A stretch of DNA of 64,000 nt, taken from NCBI GenBank assembly GCA_964657325.1, contig CAZZVE010000006.1, forward strand, positions 1 through 64,000, in the 5' to 3' direction. The notes beneath the pieces are model-generated. The model did no database searches, was not told where the DNA came from, and saw nothing but the letters and a program-made list of their open reading frames with translations. A program made the translations under genes and the position numbers. Positions 42,353-51,380 of this stretch are shown here, one piece after another. The stretch comes from JBBQVS01 sp964657325. GTDB lineage: Bacteria; Chloroflexota; Ktedonobacteria; Ktedonobacterales; Ktedonobacteraceae. Numbering within the stretch: the stretch's first letter is position 1; the number at the start of each line of letters is the position of its first letter.

Positions 42353-43492
42353 TTATTTCCCTTTTATTTTGTTCAGGAAGTAGTCAAAAATCCACTCGGT
42401 ATCCTCTGGTCCTGGTGTCGCTTCTGGATGAAATTGCACCGAAAAGAAGGGTAGCGTGTTGTGTTGCATACCTTCGTTGCTGCCATCGTTCGCATTCGTA
42501 AACCAGGGAGTAAACTCAGGTGGTAGTGTCCCTACAGCGAAGCCATGATTTTGTGTGGTAATGTAACAGCGTTTTGATCCCTCTAATAAACATGGCTGGT
42601 TTTGACTGCGGTGTCCGAATTTGAGCTTATAGGTATCGCCACCCGCTGCGAGTGCCAGGAGTTGATGACCCAGGCAAATGCCAAGTGTAGGTATTTTCTG
42701 CTCTAACGCTGTACGGATGGTCTGAATAGTCTTTTGTGGCGTTTTGGGATTGCCAGGACCGTTGGAAATTAAGAGACCATCGAAGGCAAAGCCACCCGCG
42801 GGCGAGAAGAGATCGTAGTCCCATGGAACGGTAATGACACGGATATCGCGTGCAAGAAGCGATTGTACAATATTATGTTTCGCACCACAATCGAGCAGGG
42901 CAAGCGTGATAGCACCGCTACCATCCACGGAAACTCGTGGATTTGAGACCTGAGCTACAAGATTGTCGGTGTTCGTGTCATGAAAGGGAATATCGGAGTC
43001 AAAGACAATTTTGCCGAGCATCGCACCGTAGTCGCGGATATGCTTTGTCAGGAAACGTGTGTCTTTGATTTCCAACGCGGGTACTTTTTGCTCCTGCAGC
43101 CATGTACCGAGGTTCATGATACTTTGACGATGTGAAGGCTCATCAGTATAGTTTGAGACGATTAGGCCAGAAACTTGCACTTTGTCACTTTCCCAACAAG
43201 AGCGTTCAGGCACACCGTAGTTACCGATGAGCGGATAGGTCATATTGAGGATTTGGCCTGCAAACGAGGCATCGGTGAGTGACTCAGGGTAGCCGACCAT
43301 GCCAGTGCTAAAGACGACCTCGCCAGTGGTGGGACCTTCATAACCGAATGATATTCCCTCCAGAATTGTGCCATCCTCGAGAATGAGCTTTCCATATCTA
43401 GGTGTTTTTCTTTGGGCGACTGTAGACATAGGACCAACTTCCGTTAACAAATTATTTTGTAGTGTCATATATGACATGTTCATCCCTTTCAT
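42353..43492 (-). CDS. carA: Carbamoyl-phosphate synthase small chain
   Basis: A 379-residue glutamine amidotransferase subunit. The CPSase small domain is N-terminal (LILEDGTILEGISFGYEG ... FSTGMVGYPESLTD), and the class I GATase follows with the Cys nucleophile in LGICLGHQLLALAAGG and His-x-Glu in VQFHPEATPG. The start is placed at 43492, where the codons overlap as TAATG with pyrB. ATG at 43477 (6 bases after aaaggg) or 43429 would give a shorter N-terminus and cannot be excluded. Confidence 0.94.
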   Translation of the reverse strand: MKGMNMSYMTLQNNLLTEVGPMSTVAQRKTPRYGKLILEDGTILEGISFGYEGPTTGEVVFSTGMVGYPESLTDASFAGQILNMTYPLIGNYGVPERSCWESDKVQVSGLIVSNYTDEPSHRQSIMNLGTWLQEQKVPALEIKDTRFLTKHIRDYGAMLGKIVFDSDIPFHDTNTDNLVAQVSNPRVSVDGSGAITLALLDCGAKHNIVQSLLARDIRVITVPWDYDLFSPAGGFAFDGLLISNGPGNPKTPQKTIQTIRTALEQKIPTLGICLGHQLLALAAGGDTYKLKFGHRSQNQPCLLEGSKRCYITTQNHGFAVGTLPPEFTPWFTNANDGSNEGMQHNTLPFFSVQFHPEATPGPEDTEWIFDYFLNKIKGK

Positions 43493-44487
43493 TACGCTCT
43501 TCCAAGCACTAATGCAAGCAAGGCCATGCGTGTATACAACCCGTTACGAATTTGTGAACGTAGATACACGGCGCGAGGATCGCGATCAACAGAAGGATCA
43601 ATTGTTCCCACACGCGGTAACGGGTCCATCAGAATCATATTCTTGTTGGCGTACCGTTCCATAAGCTGTGGTGTCACATTGAACGTCTCTTGCGCGACGC
43701 CGTTGTAGTCTTCAAGAGAGGCAAAGCGTTCTTTTTGTATTCGTGTCCAATACCAAAAATCGCAATCATAAGGTATATCTTGTTCACGAGTGATCTCAAT
43801 AATATTGATACCACATATTCGCAAATACTGGTAGTCGTCGCGTGCTAATCGTAGGCGTTGTGGCGAGAGCAGATACACAGTATTACCCTTAAACAGGGAA
43901 AGACCTCTGATAAGCGAGTGAATGGTACGGCTATTAAGCAAGTCCCCAACAAGCAATCCAGTGAGGTTATCAAGTCTGCCAAATCTTTCATAGAGCGTGT
44001 AGAGGTCGAGCAGCGTTTGCGTTGGATGCTCATTATTGCCATCCCCCGCATTGATGATCGGTACATATTCAGCTGCCTCTGCTGCCTGTTTCGCGGCACC
44101 AGAGATTTTATGACGCATCACAATCGCATCTGAGTATGCCTCAAAGACACGAATGGTGTCTTCAAACGATTCACCTTTATACACGGAGGTGACAGTTTCA
44201 GGGTTTTGAATATCAAGCGTCTGACCACCAAGTCGCTTGATTGCTGTCGCGAACGAGCCAAATGTTCTGCTGGAAGGCTCATAGAATAGTAACGAGGTTA
44301 TTGTGCCCGCGAGTAAAGTAGAGGGCTCACAGTTGAGAGCAAGACGTTTCATAGTATGTGTGAGAGTAAAAAGCTGATAGAAGTCTTCCCGTAAAAATTG
44401 ATCGAGAGAAACAATATCTTTTCCTTTAAAGGTTCCAGCGATAGGTGTCAGCGTGTTGCGTGCCATAGAAAGTGTAGTATTGCTCAT
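43492..44487 (-). CDS. pyrB: Aspartate carbamoyltransferase
   Basis: A 331-residue transcarbamylase catalysing the first committed step of pyrimidine synthesis. The carbamoyl-phosphate motif reads EPSSRTFGSF (usual STRTR form slightly altered), and LLDLYTLYERFG-type HPTQ sequence is present (NEHPTQTLLD). GGGAGG 4 bases before 44487 fixes the start; upstream codons fall inside the leader terminator. No pyrI regulatory chain is present. It is the first gene of the seven-gene operon. Confidence 0.94.
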   Translation of the reverse strand: MSNTTLSMARNTLTPIAGTFKGKDIVSLDQFLREDFYQLFTLTHTMKRLALNCEPSTLLAGTITSLLFYEPSSRTFGSFATAIKRLGGQTLDIQNPETVTSVYKGESFEDTIRVFEAYSDAIVMRHKISGAAKQAAEAAEYVPIINAGDGNNEHPTQTLLDLYTLYERFGRLDNLTGLLVGDLLNSRTIHSLIRGLSLFKGNTVYLLSPQRLRLARDDYQYLRICGINIIEITREQDIPYDCDFWYWTRIQKERFASLEDYNGVAQETFNVTPQLMERYANKNMILMDPLPRVGTIDPSVDRDPRAVYLRSQIRNGLYTRMALLALVLGRA

Positions 44488-44717
44488 ATTCCCTCCCAGG
44501 ATAGTAAAAAAGGTCAAAAAAAATTCCTCACCCCTGGAAACGGGATGAGGAAGAAAAATCACATTCTTGAAAAAAGCCATCTGGCCCATCTATAAGATGG
44601 GTTATGAGGCAATACATTCTCTGTATTGTTGCTTGTATTGTCACAAGCCAGATGGTTGAAGTCATGATGATACGTGCCTTTTCAAAGCATAGAGTGTTTA
44701 GGATACTGTTTCAAATT
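44488..44717 (-). promoter_or_regulatory. Structured leader with attenuator-like terminator upstream of pyrB
   Basis: The predicted 230-base leader holds a branched structure closed by CCATCTGG (44655-44648) with CCAGATGG (44584-44577). Inside it are hairpins CAATACA/TGTATTG and CCCATC/GATGGG; the closing stem is followed by CTTTTTTC. Then comes an intrinsic terminator (CCTCATCCC with GGGGTGAGG, 44550-44526, followed by eight T). A second CCTCAT upstream could compete for the same arm. The layout implies transcription attenuation. The segment AATACAGAGAATGT only weakly resembles a PyrR-binding loop, and no pyrR heads this operon, so the effector is not known. Confidence 0.7.
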
Positions 44718-44723
44718 GCTAAA

Positions 44724-44753
44724 ATTATACCCGCTTCATCTCTATCATGTCAA
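44724..44753 (-). promoter_or_regulatory. Consensus promoter of the pyr operon
   Basis: Minus strand TTGACA (44753-44748), 18-base spacer, TATAAT (44729-44724). Both boxes match the sigma-70 consensus exactly. Confidence 0.85.
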
Positions 44754-44787
44754 GAGCCTGATGACCTTTGACAATGGAACACGGCAA

Positions 44788-44986
44788 TGACGGTAGGGGC
44801 AGCAATTCCCGTTTTTTTGTGGTCAATATTCATTAGGGACCAATGATGCTGTTTCACAAATGAATACCGATATGTCATGTGTAGGACGCAATTGATTGCG
44901 CCCCTACAGCATCCGTGTATTTTGTGAAACAGCATCATCGGTTCCGTATTCATTTGTGAAACAGCATTATCGCGTCATCTTGGCCT
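44788..44986. repeat. Composite repeat cluster, type B plus internal TTTGTGAAACAGCAT repeats
   Basis: It contains a left type B end (ACGGTAGGGGCAGCAATT), a complete compact type B dyad (TGTAGGACGCAATTGATTGC onward, 44879-44908), and three copies of TTTGTGAAACAGCAT: one inverted at 44846-44860 and two direct at 44922-44936 and 44955-44969. The flanking GTATTCAT/ATGAATAC extends the inverted pair. A type A-like remnant (cctcggtccctgca) follows near 45012. It looks like successive insertions of one element into another. It lies between divergent pyrB and the methyltransferase gene. Confidence 0.75.
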
Positions 44987-45112
44987 CTTGATTGCCATGA
45001 CTATGCAATACCTCGGTCCCTGCAACTCTGTAACTCTTGCTTTTTATCTGTAGAAACGGTACATAATAACAAGAGTTACCACGGTTTTTTCCGACTACAT
45101 AAGGACACTATA

Positions 45113-45778
45113 ATGATTAGTAATTTCACGCCACAGGACTTTATACGGCAAGACGAAACCGACGACAGCAATTTCTATGTTGCACCGCGTATGGTTGTAC
45201 ATATTGATGATGTTGCGATTGCGGCAGTAACAGATGCTATCCGTCGTCATGTTCCTACAAATGCTCACATTCTTGATATTATGAGTAGTTATCGCTCACA
45301 TCTACCAGCAGAGGCTTCCTACTCAGAGGTGGTAGGATTGGGAATGAACGAGGCAGAATTGAAGGCAAATTCGCAATTGACACGTTTTGTTGTTCAGAAC
45401 CTCAATAAAAATCCACAATTGCCCTTTGAAGACGGTCACTTTGACGCGGTTATCAATACTGTCTCGGTTCAATATCTCAAACGTCCCGTTGAGGTATTTC
45501 GTGAGGTTGCGCGAGTACTCAAGCCAGGAGGCGTTTCACTGGTAAGTTTTTCCGATAGGATGTTTCCTACAAAAGCTGTGCGTATCTGGTATGAGGGGAA
45601 CAACGAAAGTCATATAGCACTTGTGCAGAAATATTATGAACTAGCTGGCGGCTTTTCTAAAATCGAGGTCGAACAGCACGTGGACGCACAAGCATCATGG
45701 TTCCGTAGAGGTCACGATCCACTCTTCATCGTACTTGGCATACGAACGGGCACAGAAGAAGATACTGCACAAAGATAG
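45113..45778 (+). CDS. Class I SAM-dependent methyltransferase (type 11)
   Basis: A 221-residue protein with a Rossmann methyltransferase core. Motif I is degenerate (HILDIMSSYRSHLP instead of the glycine-rich loop), while LPFEDGHFDAVINTVSVQYLKRP and VARVLKPGGVSLVSFSDRM are typical. Substrate is unknown. It is nearly convergent with coaE (3-base gap between stops). Loss of the glycine loop may reflect a distinct subgroup that still binds SAM through the downstream acidic residue. Confidence 0.8.
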   Translation: MISNFTPQDFIRQDETDDSNFYVAPRMVVHIDDVAIAAVTDAIRRHVPTNAHILDIMSSYRSHLPAEASYSEVVGLGMNEAELKANSQLTRFVVQNLNKNPQLPFEDGHFDAVINTVSVQYLKRPVEVFREVARVLKPGGVSLVSFSDRMFPTKAVRIWYEGNNESHIALVQKYYELAGGFSKIEVEQHVDAQASWFRRGHDPLFIVLGIRTGTEEDTAQR

Positions 45779-45781
45779 CTG

Positions 45782-46387
45782 TTACGCTGGATACTTGCTG
45801 CGGAAACGGGAAAAAGCTGCCACAACCTGACTGCGCGTTTCTTCCTGAGAACCACCGTTGTCGATCACTTCGTCTACGAGGGGAAGCCTGTCGGCAACGG
45901 ATGCTTGAGCGTGAATACGTGCCCATGCTTCTTGTTCACTAAAACCATTGCGTGCGATGAGTCGCGCAAACTCTTGTTCTTCTGGACAGATGATCATCCA
46001 TTTGCTTTGACAGAGCGCGCCTGAGTTTCCTTCTAATAACTTTACGGCATCAATAATCACGATGCCCGTTGCGCTGACATGAGAGAGTTCTTGCATCATT
46101 GCTGCCCCTACCGCGGGATGCACAATGCGTTCCAAATGGCGCATCGCGTCAGCATCTTGAAACACGAGTGCTCCCAATGCCTTACGATCAACGCTGCCAT
46201 CCGCCGCAATGACAGAAGGGCCGAATGCTTCTGCGACCTTTACCGCGATAGGTTGACCATGTTCATATAAAGCGTGCACGGTTGCATCTGCGTCAATGTA
46301 ACGTTCGGCTCCGAGTTCTAACAACATGTGCCCCACAGAGGTCTTTCCACATGCAATGTTCCCAGTTATTCCTAAAACACGCGGCAT
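45782..46387 (-). CDS. coaE: Dephospho-CoA kinase
   Basis: A 201-residue enzyme catalysing the last step of coenzyme A synthesis. The P-loop GITGNIACGKTSVGHML starts at residue 6, followed by YIDADATVHALYE (substrate site) and RNGFSEQEAWARIHAQ (lid region). Length and motif order are typical. It is a single gene convergent with the methyltransferase. Confidence 0.95.
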   Translation of the reverse strand: MPRVLGITGNIACGKTSVGHMLLELGAERYIDADATVHALYEHGQPIAVKVAEAFGPSVIAADGSVDRKALGALVFQDADAMRHLERIVHPAVGAAMMQELSHVSATGIVIIDAVKLLEGNSGALCQSKWMIICPEEQEFARLIARNGFSEQEAWARIHAQASVADRLPLVDEVIDNGGSQEETRSQVVAAFSRFRSKYPA

Positions 46388-46586
46388 TCGATGAGCCTCC
46401 TCAATACCAATAAAGCATTCCTCAACAACTATAACACATTTCTCTTTTCGTACATGAGAGTAAACATAGCTTCCGGGGCGATATCCAAAAAGTACTTATT
46501 TGGGCCTGTTTCTCACCACACATTCGTGAAGTAGCGTACAATACTCACACAGTTTATGATCTATGGTAGTTATAGAGGGAATGAGC

Positions 46587-48386
46587 ATGGGTAGACGCCT
46601 CGGACTTGTCGTGGGTGTCAATTCCTACCAGGACAATACATTTCAGCCGCTTCAGTTCGCTGAAAACGATGCACGCGCGTTTGCTCAGTGGCTTGTAAAC
46701 GAGAAGGGTGGAAAATGGGCACCCGCAGATGTGCAACATGTATATAGCATAAATGCCACAAGAGACCTCATTGAGTCTCTTGTACTACAACTTTGCCTCT
46801 CGATTGCCCAACCTGATGATCTTGTGCTCATTTATATCGCCAGCCATGCCTTTCTCGATGAGAGAAATGGTGACGGTTATCTTGCACTGTCGGACACCTT
46901 CTATAGAAATCCCAGTACAGGTCTACACCTTTCCTTACTAGCACAGCAAGTGATGACACAAAGTCGTGCAGCTAATATCGTGTTCATACTCGATTCGTTC
47001 CAAACGGGTCAAGCATGGGGTACACGGCAAAACTCACCCTACGATGTTCAGCCACTTTTGGGTACCGCACTTCTGCAAGGATTACAGCAACAACAGGAAC
47101 GAATTATACTTGGCTCATGTCGTGGTAATGCCTTTAGTGCAGAGGCAGGAGAACGTGGTTTAGGTCTGCTGATGTATCGTATGATAGTTGGTTTAAGTAG
47201 TGCTGCAACCGATCCGATAACAGGAAGCGTTACACTACAAACACTGTATACCTATCTTGCAAATAACTTAGCAATGCAGCAACGCCCACAAGTTTTTGGA
47301 CAAGCTCCCAACCCCATCATGCTAGTGGGGAACGAATATCTACAGCAACAACCAGTACAAACCATGCGTCCAGAGAATACTCCTGTGTATGCAGCAACTG
47401 TACCACAAACGCCCCAAGGTGCGGTAGTACAACAGGGAGCGTATAATGCGACGGCTACTGCCCAGTTAGCACCCTCGTCTCAGCAGAGACAAAGAACTAC
47501 ATCTGGACAACTTCATTCCTCTGAAATTGAGCAACACCGACAGCAGCAGAGCGCATTCCTTCTCGACTCAGCACTGCAACAGTTTCAGGCGCAACACCCA
47601 GAAGAGGCACTACGCTTCATAGATCAAGCACTGCAAATTACGCCTGGAGAGAGTGCGGGATTGACCCTGAAAGGGCAAATTCTGGGTACAATGGGCCGAT
47701 TTCCAGAGGCACTCATGGCTGTTGATCAGTTACGGCAACAAGAACCAGATAACGCGCTTGCATGGAGTATGGGCGCAGTGCTATTAACGAATATGGGACG
47801 CCATCAGGAAGCACTCGCCGCGATTGAACGTTCTCTTGAACTTGATGCGAGCAATACGGAGAGTTATGCTATCAAGACAGACATTATGTCGAGCATCGCA
47901 ATTGCACAAAATAAAGATAAGACACTACCTAAAAACGAGTTAATCGCGTCAGAAAAAAGACGTGGTGGACCATTATCTTTTCTACTAAGTATGGGGCTAC
48001 AGTTTGTAGGCTTGTTGCTCGGTATCGTGGGTGGACTTCTGCCGATTATTCGTCCAACGCTACCAATAACACTCTCATTGCTTTTAGAGAGTTTGGGGTT
48101 AGCTATCTTATGTGTAAACGCGGCACGAGGTGCTTATCGCTATGGCTTCCTACGTGTTCTCGTGACACTTTTCTTTAGTCTTCTCCCAGTCGCACTTCTC
48201 GGTATTAGTATAGGCTATCGTCCCGCCTATAGGAAAATCATTTTTGAATTGCAAGCCCATCCTGTGTTCTTAGTACCGCTCCTCTTTCTTGGTCTGTGGC
48301 TCGCCGTAGCAGCAGTCGTACCAGATATTCTAGCAATCATCGCGTTTATCAGCGGAATGATCACAGGAGTAAGACGAAGAAGGTAA
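46587..48386 (+). CDS. Caspase-fold (C14-like) protein with TPR repeats and a membrane domain; catalytic Cys replaced
   Basis: A 599-residue protein. Residues 1-250 follow the metacaspase p20-like fold: GLVVGVNSYQD, LQFAENDARAFAQWL, the His strand DLVLIYIASHAFLDERNGDG (His87 in SHA rather than GHG), then FILDSFQTG. In active relatives the last motif is DxCxSG; here the Cys position is Phe138, so proteolysis is unlikely. A Gln/Thr/Pro-rich linker (252-330) leads to about three TPR units (325-440) and four hydrophobic segments (463-592). agaggga 7 bases before 46587 supports the start. It may be a membrane scaffold of a signalling or defence-type system. It stands alone. Confidence 0.78.
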   Translation: MGRRLGLVVGVNSYQDNTFQPLQFAENDARAFAQWLVNEKGGKWAPADVQHVYSINATRDLIESLVLQLCLSIAQPDDLVLIYIASHAFLDERNGDGYLALSDTFYRNPSTGLHLSLLAQQVMTQSRAANIVFILDSFQTGQAWGTRQNSPYDVQPLLGTALLQGLQQQQERIILGSCRGNAFSAEAGERGLGLLMYRMIVGLSSAATDPITGSVTLQTLYTYLANNLAMQQRPQVFGQAPNPIMLVGNEYLQQQPVQTMRPENTPVYAATVPQTPQGAVVQQGAYNATATAQLAPSSQQRQRTTSGQLHSSEIEQHRQQQSAFLLDSALQQFQAQHPEEALRFIDQALQITPGESAGLTLKGQILGTMGRFPEALMAVDQLRQQEPDNALAWSMGAVLLTNMGRHQEALAAIERSLELDASNTESYAIKTDIMSSIAIAQNKDKTLPKNELIASEKRRGGPLSFLLSMGLQFVGLLLGIVGGLLPIIRPTLPITLSLLLESLGLAILCVNAARGAYRYGFLRVLVTLFFSLLPVALLGISIGYRPAYRKIIFELQAHPVFLVPLLFLGLWLAVAAVVPDILAIIAFISGMITGVRRRR

Positions 48387-48395
48387 AGGAGCTTA

Positions 48396-50345
48396 TTAGG
48401 CTCCTACCTCGTCAGCAAGCCGTTCCCATTCAACGAGCAAGTCATCTACGCGTGCTCTGGCTTGTTCGTACTCGGCTGATAGTTGTGTGAGCTGCTCTCC
48501 ATCTGCATTCAGGGCTGCTTCTGATAGAGCGTTCTCTACGGTTTTGACATGTGCCTCGGCCTTTTCTATATCGCGCTCAACGTCCTCGACGGTGCGCGTC
48601 TTTGTCTTTGCCGACCTTTTATTACTTGTCTTCACAACTGGCGCGGCAGGTTTTTCGACAATAGGTGTTTTCTTTGCAGCCGGCACAGGCACATCGAGCA
48701 GGATTGGTTGCTTTTTCGTTCGATAGTCGGTGTAGTTCCCCATATACGGAATAAGCACACCATCTTCAATAGCCCAGACCTTTGTTGCGAGACTATCAAT
48801 AAAGTAACGGTCATGCGAAACGAACAGTAAAGTACCCTCAAACTCGCTCAACACTTCTTCCAAAAACTGTCGCGATTGTAGGTCAAGATGGTTGGTTGGT
48901 TCATCCAAGATGAGCAGGTTGGAGCCTTGTAAGGTCAATTTTGCTAATGCGACACGACTTCGTTCACCACCACTTAACGCGCCGATTGGCTTGAACACAT
49001 CATCACCAGAAAAAAGGAAACGACCCAGAAAGCTACGTGCACCCTCCTCGCTCAAGACGCTGATCTGACGAATTTCGTCAAGAATGGTACGCTCGTAGTT
49101 AAGGCCAGCATGGGTCTGTGAGTAGTAGCCAACGCGCACATTATGTCCGATAGTTGCATGTCCACTCATAGGAGGTAGCTCACCAATGAGCGTGCGTAGG
49201 ACCGTGGTTTTGCCAGCACCATTAGGACCGATAAAGCCGACACGATCTCCGCGTAACAACTCCAGGTCCGCAACACGCACAAGTGTAGTAGGTTCACCAC
49301 TTCTCTGAGGGTCACGTCTTGAGCCTCCACCATAGCCAACGGCGAGTTTGTTGGTCGAAATAACAACGAGACCGCTATCCGTCACTTGCGTGAACTCGAA
49401 GTGCAGTTCGGGAAAGTCCTGTGGTCGTTCTACCCGCTCAAGACGGTCTAGCAATTTCTGTCGCCCTCGCGCCTCTTTACTACGTTGTCCTGCTTTATAA
49501 CGGCGAATAAATTCTTCTGTATGGGCAATATGTGCTTGTTGTGCTTCATACTCACGAAGTTGCCGATCCATACGCTCTTCACGCAGGCTCAGATACTTTG
49601 TGTAGTTGCCCGGATATTCCTCTATACGCCCAAAGGCCATTTCAATCGTTCGTGAGACGATTTTATCAAGAAAGTAACGGTCATGTGCAACGATAACCAT
49701 TGCACCTTTCCAACTGAGCAGGTAGGTTTCCAGCCATTCAAGTGCGGTAAGGTCAAGATGATTTGTTGGCTCATCCATCAAAAGCAAATCGGGTTCTTGT
49801 AACAGCAGTTTGCCAAGAGAAGCCCGTGTTTGTTGTCCACCACTGAGACGCATAACAGGAGACGCCTGTTGTTCACGTGTGAAGCCAAGACCATCAAGCA
49901 CCTGCTCAACACGATTCTCGTATGTATACCCGCCTGCATGCTCATACTGTGTTTGTAGCTCATCGTAGCGCGCAAGCAATGTATCATATAACGCTTTATT
50001 CTCTTGTGTAGTAGTCGATGACATTTCCTGAGTAAGAGTGCTCAACTCCTGTTCCCAGGAGCGCAGTTCAGAGAAGACGGTTAACAACTCTTCGCGTAGA
50101 GTATTTTGTGGCTGAAAGTCAACATATTGCGTCAAATAACCAACACGAATAGTACGAGCGATGGCAACGGAACCCTCGTCAGGCTCTTCTCGACGTGCCA
50201 GAATATTGAGTAACGTAGATTTTCCTGCTCCATTTGGGCCAACTAACCCGATACGGTCATGTTCATTAATTTGAAATGTGATGCCAGAAAAGATGCGCTC
50301 CGCGCCAAACGACTTCCCCACCTCTGTACAACTAAGAATTGGCAT
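48396..50345 (-). CDS. ABC-F family ATP-binding protein
   Basis: A 649-residue soluble protein with two ABC ATPase domains (about 1-245 and 330-535). Walker A is GPNGAGKSTLL and GPNGAGKTTVL; signatures are RLSGGQQTRASLG and ALSGGERSRVALA; Walker B ends LLLMDEPTNHLDL and LLILDEPTNHLDL. The charged P-site-tRNA-interaction linker lies between them, and the C-terminus (580-649) is a coiled coil. ABC-F proteins act on the ribosome to rescue stalls or protect against antibiotics; the housekeeping (Uup/EttA-like) or resistance role cannot be decided. The stop lies 9 bases from the convergent caspase-fold gene. Confidence 0.93.
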   Translation of the reverse strand: MPILSCTEVGKSFGAERIFSGITFQINEHDRIGLVGPNGAGKSTLLNILARREEPDEGSVAIARTIRVGYLTQYVDFQPQNTLREELLTVFSELRSWEQELSTLTQEMSSTTTQENKALYDTLLARYDELQTQYEHAGGYTYENRVEQVLDGLGFTREQQASPVMRLSGGQQTRASLGKLLLQEPDLLLMDEPTNHLDLTALEWLETYLLSWKGAMVIVAHDRYFLDKIVSRTIEMAFGRIEEYPGNYTKYLSLREERMDRQLREYEAQQAHIAHTEEFIRRYKAGQRSKEARGRQKLLDRLERVERPQDFPELHFEFTQVTDSGLVVISTNKLAVGYGGGSRRDPQRSGEPTTLVRVADLELLRGDRVGFIGPNGAGKTTVLRTLIGELPPMSGHATIGHNVRVGYYSQTHAGLNYERTILDEIRQISVLSEEGARSFLGRFLFSGDDVFKPIGALSGGERSRVALAKLTLQGSNLLILDEPTNHLDLQSRQFLEEVLSEFEGTLLFVSHDRYFIDSLATKVWAIEDGVLIPYMGNYTDYRTKKQPILLDVPVPAAKKTPIVEKPAAPVVKTSNKRSAKTKTRTVEDVERDIEKAEAHVKTVENALSEAALNADGEQLTQLSAEYEQARARVDDLLVEWERLADEVGA

Positions 50346-50659
50346 AGTGTTTCACCTAGAATTTACTTTATATTGCTCGTCTTTTATCAAAGGTAGGTTA
50401 TCATACTCATGCCAGAGATGCAAGAGAAATTGACATCCTCCTCATGGTTAAAAGTGAGGAGCGTTCCTCTCTCGCTAAAGAGAATTTCCTGTTTCAAGGG
50501 AAAATAAGATATACGTGTGTTAGCAACAGTGTTGATGAATGTAAGTATGTCAAGTCGTATCCAAGTATCCTGATATTTTTTGTGGAGTGTAGCATGGACA
50601 TATCTTCATATGATATACTCCATAAAACAAGACGTTCTCCGCAGAAAGGATGATGATAG
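50346..50659 (+). other. Intergenic region upstream of the second OPRT gene
   Basis: This is a divergent intergenic region of 314 bases. Only short dyads are seen (gaggagcgttcctctc near 50456). TATACT near 50619 lacks a clear -35 box at the right spacing. No gene or RNA was recognised. Confidence 0.4.
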
Positions 50660-51322
50660 GTGGCGAAAGAGCAGTCCCTGGATAATCTTTGGTTGGCACA
50701 GATGCTATTTGATCTTGGTGCAGTACAATTTGGTAATTTTACAGTGAGCGAGTCGGCGGTGAGTTCGCCGATTTTTATCAACCCCAAGGTCTTAATTAGC
50801 AACCCAACCGCATTAAGTGTTGCTGCGAAACTTATGCAACAAGAAATTAATTTGGCGCAGTCGTTGCGTCGTGCACGCGTTCATTCCTTCAATATCGTCG
50901 CGGGAGTCCCAGTAGGGGGTCTTATCCTGGCATCCGCATATTCGCTAGAGACTTCAACGCCGATGATCTATGCGCGTATCCGCCCAGAAGGAACTGGAAA
51001 GCGTGGAATTGAAGGCCGTTTTACGAAAGGTGACACCGCCCTTATCATTGACGATCTCATCACGAGAGGCAGTAGTACGCTAGAAACTGCGGCACTCTTG
51101 GAAGAAAACGGGCTAAAGGTGAAAGATGTTATCGTCCTCATTGACCGTGAGCATGGAGCTGCAGAGCGTCTACGGCAACATGGATACAATCTGATGAGCA
51201 TTTTGAAATTAGATGTTATGCTCACGCATTATGTATCAAAAGGTCTCATCTCAGAGGATACCTATCGGGCCTGCGCTGAGTACCTACGCGCTAAACAAGA
51301 CGAGAATCATAACAATTTATAG
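50660..51322 (+). CDS. Second orotate phosphoribosyltransferase-like protein
   Basis: A 220-residue PRTase with the PRPP motif ALIIDDLITRGSSTLET, an opening like OPRT (LAQMLFDLGAVQFGNFTVSE ... SSPIFINPKVLISNP) and AGVPVGGLILASAYS. Compared with PyrE at 37115 it is divergent. It may salvage orotate or act on another base, as in archaeal-type OPRT or UMP-synthase-like forms. The start is GTG at 50660 behind aaagga. It is monocistronic with a strong terminator. Confidence 0.8.
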   Translation: MAKEQSLDNLWLAQMLFDLGAVQFGNFTVSESAVSSPIFINPKVLISNPTALSVAAKLMQQEINLAQSLRRARVHSFNIVAGVPVGGLILASAYSLETSTPMIYARIRPEGTGKRGIEGRFTKGDTALIIDDLITRGSSTLETAALLEENGLKVKDVIVLIDREHGAAERLRQHGYNLMSILKLDVMLTHYVSKGLISEDTYRACAEYLRAKQDENHNNL

Positions 51323-51325
51323 CAA

Positions 51326-51374
51326 AGCAAGAGGGTGTGCCGAAAATTTTCGGCACACCCTCTTGCTTTTTTTA
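51326..51374. terminator. Strong intrinsic terminator between convergent genes
   Basis: Perfect 21-bp stem AGCAAGAGGGTGTGCCGAAA with its complement, followed by TTTTTTT on the plus strand; the A-run at the left gives a weaker tract on the minus strand. It serves the OPRT-like gene and probably the slipin gene. Confidence 0.9.
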
Positions 51375-51380
51375 CTTCAA

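Noticed and set aside
44488..44717. PyrR-binding attenuator
   Set aside because: Only a weak match to the PyrR loop (AATACAGAGAATGT) and no pyrR in the operon; kept as an unassigned attenuator instead.
44788..44986. Short repeats suggesting a CRISPR array
   Set aside because: The repeats are palindromic and irregularly spaced, in mixed orientation and only three in number, with no cas genes nearby.
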